A stretch of 64,000 nt of DNA from JAAYCU01 sp964401335 (GTDB lineage Bacteria; Planctomycetota; Phycisphaerae; UBA1845; PWPN01), in contig CAYNYK010000008.1 in the NCBI GenBank assembly GCA_964401335.1, positions 1-64,000 on the forward strand. The letters are read 5' to 3'. Every line of letters starts with the position of its first letter. The first letter of the stretch is position 1. A program made the translations under genes and the position numbers. Below, in pieces: positions 61,227-64,000 of the stretch. The notes below the pieces were generated by a model. That model saw nothing but the letters and a program-made list of their open reading frames with translations. It was not told where the DNA came from and made no database searches.

Positions 61227-62966
61227 TTACAAGACCTCCGGGGCCACTTTTCGGGTCTCATCCCGCAAATAATTACTCACCTGTCGATCGGTATCGAAGG
61301 TCAATACCCGCCGGGCCACACGCTGGGCATGGCTGATCGTAGTCGACCGGATGATCTTTTTGATCTCCGGAATGTCCCCCGCCGCCATCGAAAACTGACG
61401 TAACCCGATTCCCAGCAGAAACAAGGTATACATCGGTTCGCCGGCCATCTCTCCGCACAGGCTGCAATCCACCTTGTCGCGATTGGCGGCCCGAACAATG
61501 TCCCGCAAAGTTCGTAATACCGCCGGATGTGAACCGGTATAGAGGGAAGCCACGCGTTCGTTACCTCGGTCGACGGCCAATGTGTACTGTATCAGGTCGT
61601 TGGTCCCGATACTGACAAACTCGACCTCGCGATTCAGTTCGCGGATCTGGATGCCGGCCGCGGGCGTTTCCACCATGATCCCGATCGGGATGTCCCGGTT
61701 GAACGGAATCCCGAGCTCCTCGAGGTCTTCCATCGCGTCGCCCAAGGCCATTTTCGCCTGACGTAGTTCCATCAGCCCGGAAATTAAGGGGAACATGATG
61801 CGTACGTCCCCCTCCACCGAAGCCCTCAGGATCGCTCGCAATTGAATCTTAAACGCTTCCAAGTGCTGTAGGCAATAACGAATAGAACGCAGACCGAGAA
61901 AGGGATTGCGCTCCGGCTCCATGGCCTGCGACTGCGTATATTTGTCGGCCCCCAGGTCCAGGGTACGGATAATCACCGGACGATCGCCCATCGCCCGCAC
62001 GACTTCGCAATAAGCCTGATAATGTTCCTCTTCCGTGGGTTCGGTTTCGCTCCGCAGATACAAAAACTCCGTACGATAGAGCCCGATCCCCCCTGCTCCT
62101 TTTTCCAGGACAAGCTTCGCTTCGTACGGAAACTCTATGTTGCTCAACAGGCTGATACGCGTACCATCCTCGGTAACCGCCGGTTTGTCGCGCAACTCGC
62201 TCAGGTCGGAAACCATCGCCTGGATGCGTTCTTCCTCCAGGCGATACTCGGCCAACGTTTCCTCGTCAGGACGGATGACCACCAGCCCCTTCGTGCCGTC
62301 CAGAATGATCGTATCTCCATGCGAAACCTGGGTGGAGATATCCTTCAAACCCATCACCGCGGGAATACCCATGGAGCGGACCACGATCGCGGTATGCGAG
62401 GTCAACCCGCCCACGTCCATGGCCACGCCGACCACCTTGGTCTGGGCCAGGTTCGCGCTTTGCGAGGGGGTCAAATCGTGGGCAACAAGAATCGACGGAC
62501 TCGTCAGATGGGTCAGGTCTTCGGCCACGTGGCCGCACAGGTTCCGTAACAGACGCCGCTCGATATCGCGAACGTCTCGAACCCGTTCCCGCAAAACCGC
62601 GTCTTCCATGTTGAGAAAACGACGCTGGTAATCCCGCAAGACCTCGCGGGCGGCATAGGCGGCGGAAAAATTATTCTTGCGAATCTGCTCGGCGATTTGT
62701 TCACGAATCCGTTCCTGGCTTAGGACCCCGTGGTGAAAATCGAAGATGGACGCGATATCCTCGCCGAGTTGCCGGGACATGGTTTCGCGAAGGAGATTGA
62801 TTTCTCTGAGAGAGGCCTCGAAGCCCTCGCGCAGCCAATTCAGTTCCGCCTCCACCTCTTGCGCATCGATTTTACGGCGGGGGATGCGGTATTCCTGGGC
62901 GTCCAACACCACCGCGGGGGCGATGACCACCCCGGGAGAGACGTTAATGCCTTTTTTTATCTCCAT
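61227..62966 (-). CDS. ptsI: PTS enzyme I (phosphoenolpyruvate-protein phosphotransferase)
   Basis: The 579-residue enzyme transfers phosphate from PEP to HPr. It has GINVSPGVVIAPAVVL at the N-terminus, the phospho-His loop GGLTSHTAIVVRSMGIPAVMG (His191) and the PEP-binding barrel with LYRTEFLYLRS, FLGLRSIRYC, FVSIGTNDLIQYTLAVDRGNE and CGEMAG (catalytic Cys region). There is no GAF domain, so it is PtsI-like rather than PtsP. It follows the HPr gene by 73 nt in a PTS operon with no sugar permease. Confidence 0.95.
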   Translation of the reverse strand: MEIKKGINVSPGVVIAPAVVLDAQEYRIPRRKIDAQEVEAELNWLREGFEASLREINLLRETMSRQLGEDIASIFDFHHGVLSQERIREQIAEQIRKNNFSAAYAAREVLRDYQRRFLNMEDAVLRERVRDVRDIERRLLRNLCGHVAEDLTHLTSPSILVAHDLTPSQSANLAQTKVVGVAMDVGGLTSHTAIVVRSMGIPAVMGLKDISTQVSHGDTIILDGTKGLVVIRPDEETLAEYRLEEERIQAMVSDLSELRDKPAVTEDGTRISLLSNIEFPYEAKLVLEKGAGGIGLYRTEFLYLRSETEPTEEEHYQAYCEVVRAMGDRPVIIRTLDLGADKYTQSQAMEPERNPFLGLRSIRYCLQHLEAFKIQLRAILRASVEGDVRIMFPLISGLMELRQAKMALGDAMEDLEELGIPFNRDIPIGIMVETPAAGIQIRELNREVEFVSIGTNDLIQYTLAVDRGNERVASLYTGSHPAVLRTLRDIVRAANRDKVDCSLCGEMAGEPMYTLFLLGIGLRQFSMAAGDIPEIKKIIRSTTISHAQRVARRVLTFDTDRQVSNYLRDETRKVAPEVL

Positions 62967-63039
62967 CGCTGACTACTTTTAACGGCCATCTTTCAAGACA
63001 CGCGCCGGCCGTCTCGCCGAACCGATCCGCCGGCTAAAC

Positions 63040-63333
63040 TCAGGCCTCGCCAAAGCCATTTTCCACCAGCTTCGCCAAGGCCTCGATCGCCTGGGCCGCA
63101 TCTACCCCTTCCGCCATCAACTCCAGGTTCGTCCCCTGCGTCGCCTCCAACAGCATCATTTCCATTGGGTTCTTGCCATCGACAACAAAGTTCCCTTTCT
63201 TGACCGCTACGCGAGATTGATACTGACTGGCAAGATCGACAAAACGCATAACCGGCCGGGCATGCAAACCTTGTGGGTTCGCCACTGTGACGGAACGTGC
63301 CGCTTCAGTTAAAGTGTTCTCAACGCGTTCCAT
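63040..63333 (-). CDS. HPr phosphocarrier protein without regulatory serine
   Basis: The 97-residue HPr has the phospho-His loop NPQGLHARPVMRF (His24 here, equal to His15). The site equal to Ser46 is Asn55 (VDGKNPMEMM), so HPr kinase regulation is not expected. AAAGG lies 5 nt before the ATG at 63333; the frame continues upstream but without homology. It lies between the EIIA and enzyme I genes. Confidence 0.92.
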   Translation of the reverse strand: MERVENTLTEAARSVTVANPQGLHARPVMRFVDLASQYQSRVAVKKGNFVVDGKNPMEMMLLEATQGTNLELMAEGVDAAQAIEALAKLVENGFGEA

Positions 63334-63531
63334 TACCGCCTTTCCGTCGGGACTCATGCCAGACGGCCTCTGGACAGATTTGACCGGGCCGGGAGACACC
63401 ATCACCATCCACCCTGTCCCCCAACCCATCCGTAAAAGGGGCCTGCACATTCTCATCGGCCTTGAGACCCGTCCCTCAACCTATATGAGGCGCGTTTCGA
63501 GCCGGTGGAACACCTCGAAACCGAAAATACA

Positions 63532-64000
63532 TCAACCGCTGTTAGGTAGTTCGTCCGCCTCGGCGATCAATTCGGCGATCTCCTCCTTCGTGGAGGCCTG
63601 ACGCAAAAAGCGCCGGAAGTTGTCCCGTTGCAGATGCCGGAAGATGTTCTCCATCGAGGCTAAATGCTGGTCCGGGTTGTCCGGCGGACTTAGAAGCAGA
63701 ACCACGATATATACCGGGGCCCGATCCAAGGCCGCGAAATCCACCCCCGCGCTCGACCGCCCGATGGTGGCACAAATTTTCTTGACCGCCGGATGCTTCA
63801 CGTGCGGGACGGCCACACCTTTACCGAAACCGGTGCTACCCTGGTTTTCCCGCTGAATCACGGCTTTACCGATCGCGGCCGCCGATTCGCTCAGTCCCAT
63901 GGCGGCGGTGAGTGATTCCACCAACTCGCGAATGACTCCATTACGGTCGGTAGCTTTCAACTCCGGGATCGCCGCTTCCATCATGAAAAAATCGGATAAC
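63532..64000 (-). CDS. PTS EIIA domain protein (PtsN/fructose type), 5' end beyond window
   Basis: This EIIA type 2 domain has GSTGFGKGVAVPHVKHPAVKKI, with the phospho-His in PHVKH. The reading frame stays open to the right edge, and the residues upstream of the first internal ATG (LSDFF before MMEAAIPELKATDRN) still match the family opening (KLSDF...EAxIPxLKA), so the real start lies outside the window. No EIIB or EIIC follows, which fits a regulatory, nitrogen-type PTS. Confidence 0.9.
   Translation of the reverse strand, partial: LSDFFMMEAAIPELKATDRNGVIRELVESLTAAMGLSESAAAIGKAVIQRENQGSTGFGKGVAVPHVKHPAVKKICATIGRSSAGVDFAALDRAPVYIVVLLLSPPDNPDQHLASMENIFRHLQRDNFRRFLRQASTKEEIAELIAEADELPNSG

Overview
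The window looks like a draft-assembly segment from a planctomycete, most likely of the Phycisphaerae or a neighbouring uncultured lineage. Supporting signs are moderately GC-rich DNA, DUF1080 and other glycan-processing lipoproteins, exported sugar-isomerase-like proteins, a zinc-ribbon membrane protein with a CxxC-x-YDLR N-terminus, a DUF4954 protein, and dispersed repeats whose translations read WHRRLAG / GTGVSPV. The taxonomic call is an inference; there is no rRNA and no tRNA is visible. A run of ten Ns inside serA marks a scaffold gap.

Layout. 1-6154 (minus strand): a sugar-uptake cluster with a FucU/RbsD-like lipoprotein, ribose-type binding protein and permease (no ATPase beside them), a repeat array, an L-rhamnose-mutarotase-like lipoprotein, a sodium:solute symporter and a lipoprotein nitrilase cut by the left edge. 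6330-9091: proC, a HicA stub and serA. 9239-16774: cell-surface polysaccharide genes (GT2, a GT-C membrane glycosyltransferase, GNAT, polysaccharide deacetylase, an E2-like acyltransferase, an acyl carrier protein). 16789-20754: DNA topoisomerase VI subunits A and B with a nucleotidyltransferase gene between them. 21027-29115: DksA-like protein, NtrC-type regulator, unknown lipoprotein, purM, cardiolipin synthase, a fold-back element and argS. 29235-38232: VanZ-like protein, then sugar catabolism (MDR dehydrogenase, DUF1080 protein, Tat-exported isomerase-like protein, beta-helix protein) and a second GT-C protein. 38377-41808: zinc-ribbon membrane protein, an MNT/HEPN toxin-antitoxin pair bracketed by a 143-bp duplication, and a uroporphyrinogen-decarboxylase-family enzyme. 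42144-47332: sigma factor, ComF, a collapsed RND efflux locus, an RlmI-like methyltransferase and a Ycf46-like AAA ATPase. 47430-57657: zinc-finger remnant, DUF4954 protein, SIS protein, GH99-like and DUF4450-like glycosidases and a second exported isomerase-like protein. 57872-64000: small lipoprotein, RNase E/G, DUF2344 protein, and EI, HPr and EIIA of a PTS with no sugar permease.

Two themes stand out. First, sugar chemistry that is normally cytoplasmic (rhamnose mutarotase, FucU/RbsD, fucose-isomerase-like enzymes) carries lipoprotein or Tat signals here, which suggests sugar-isomer processing outside the inner membrane before uptake. Second, a small non-coding element with terminal inverted repeats and a double hairpin sits at the very ends of genes. 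Beside its core hairpin, unrelated short tandem arrays (14-bp and 16-bp units) have grown at two loci.
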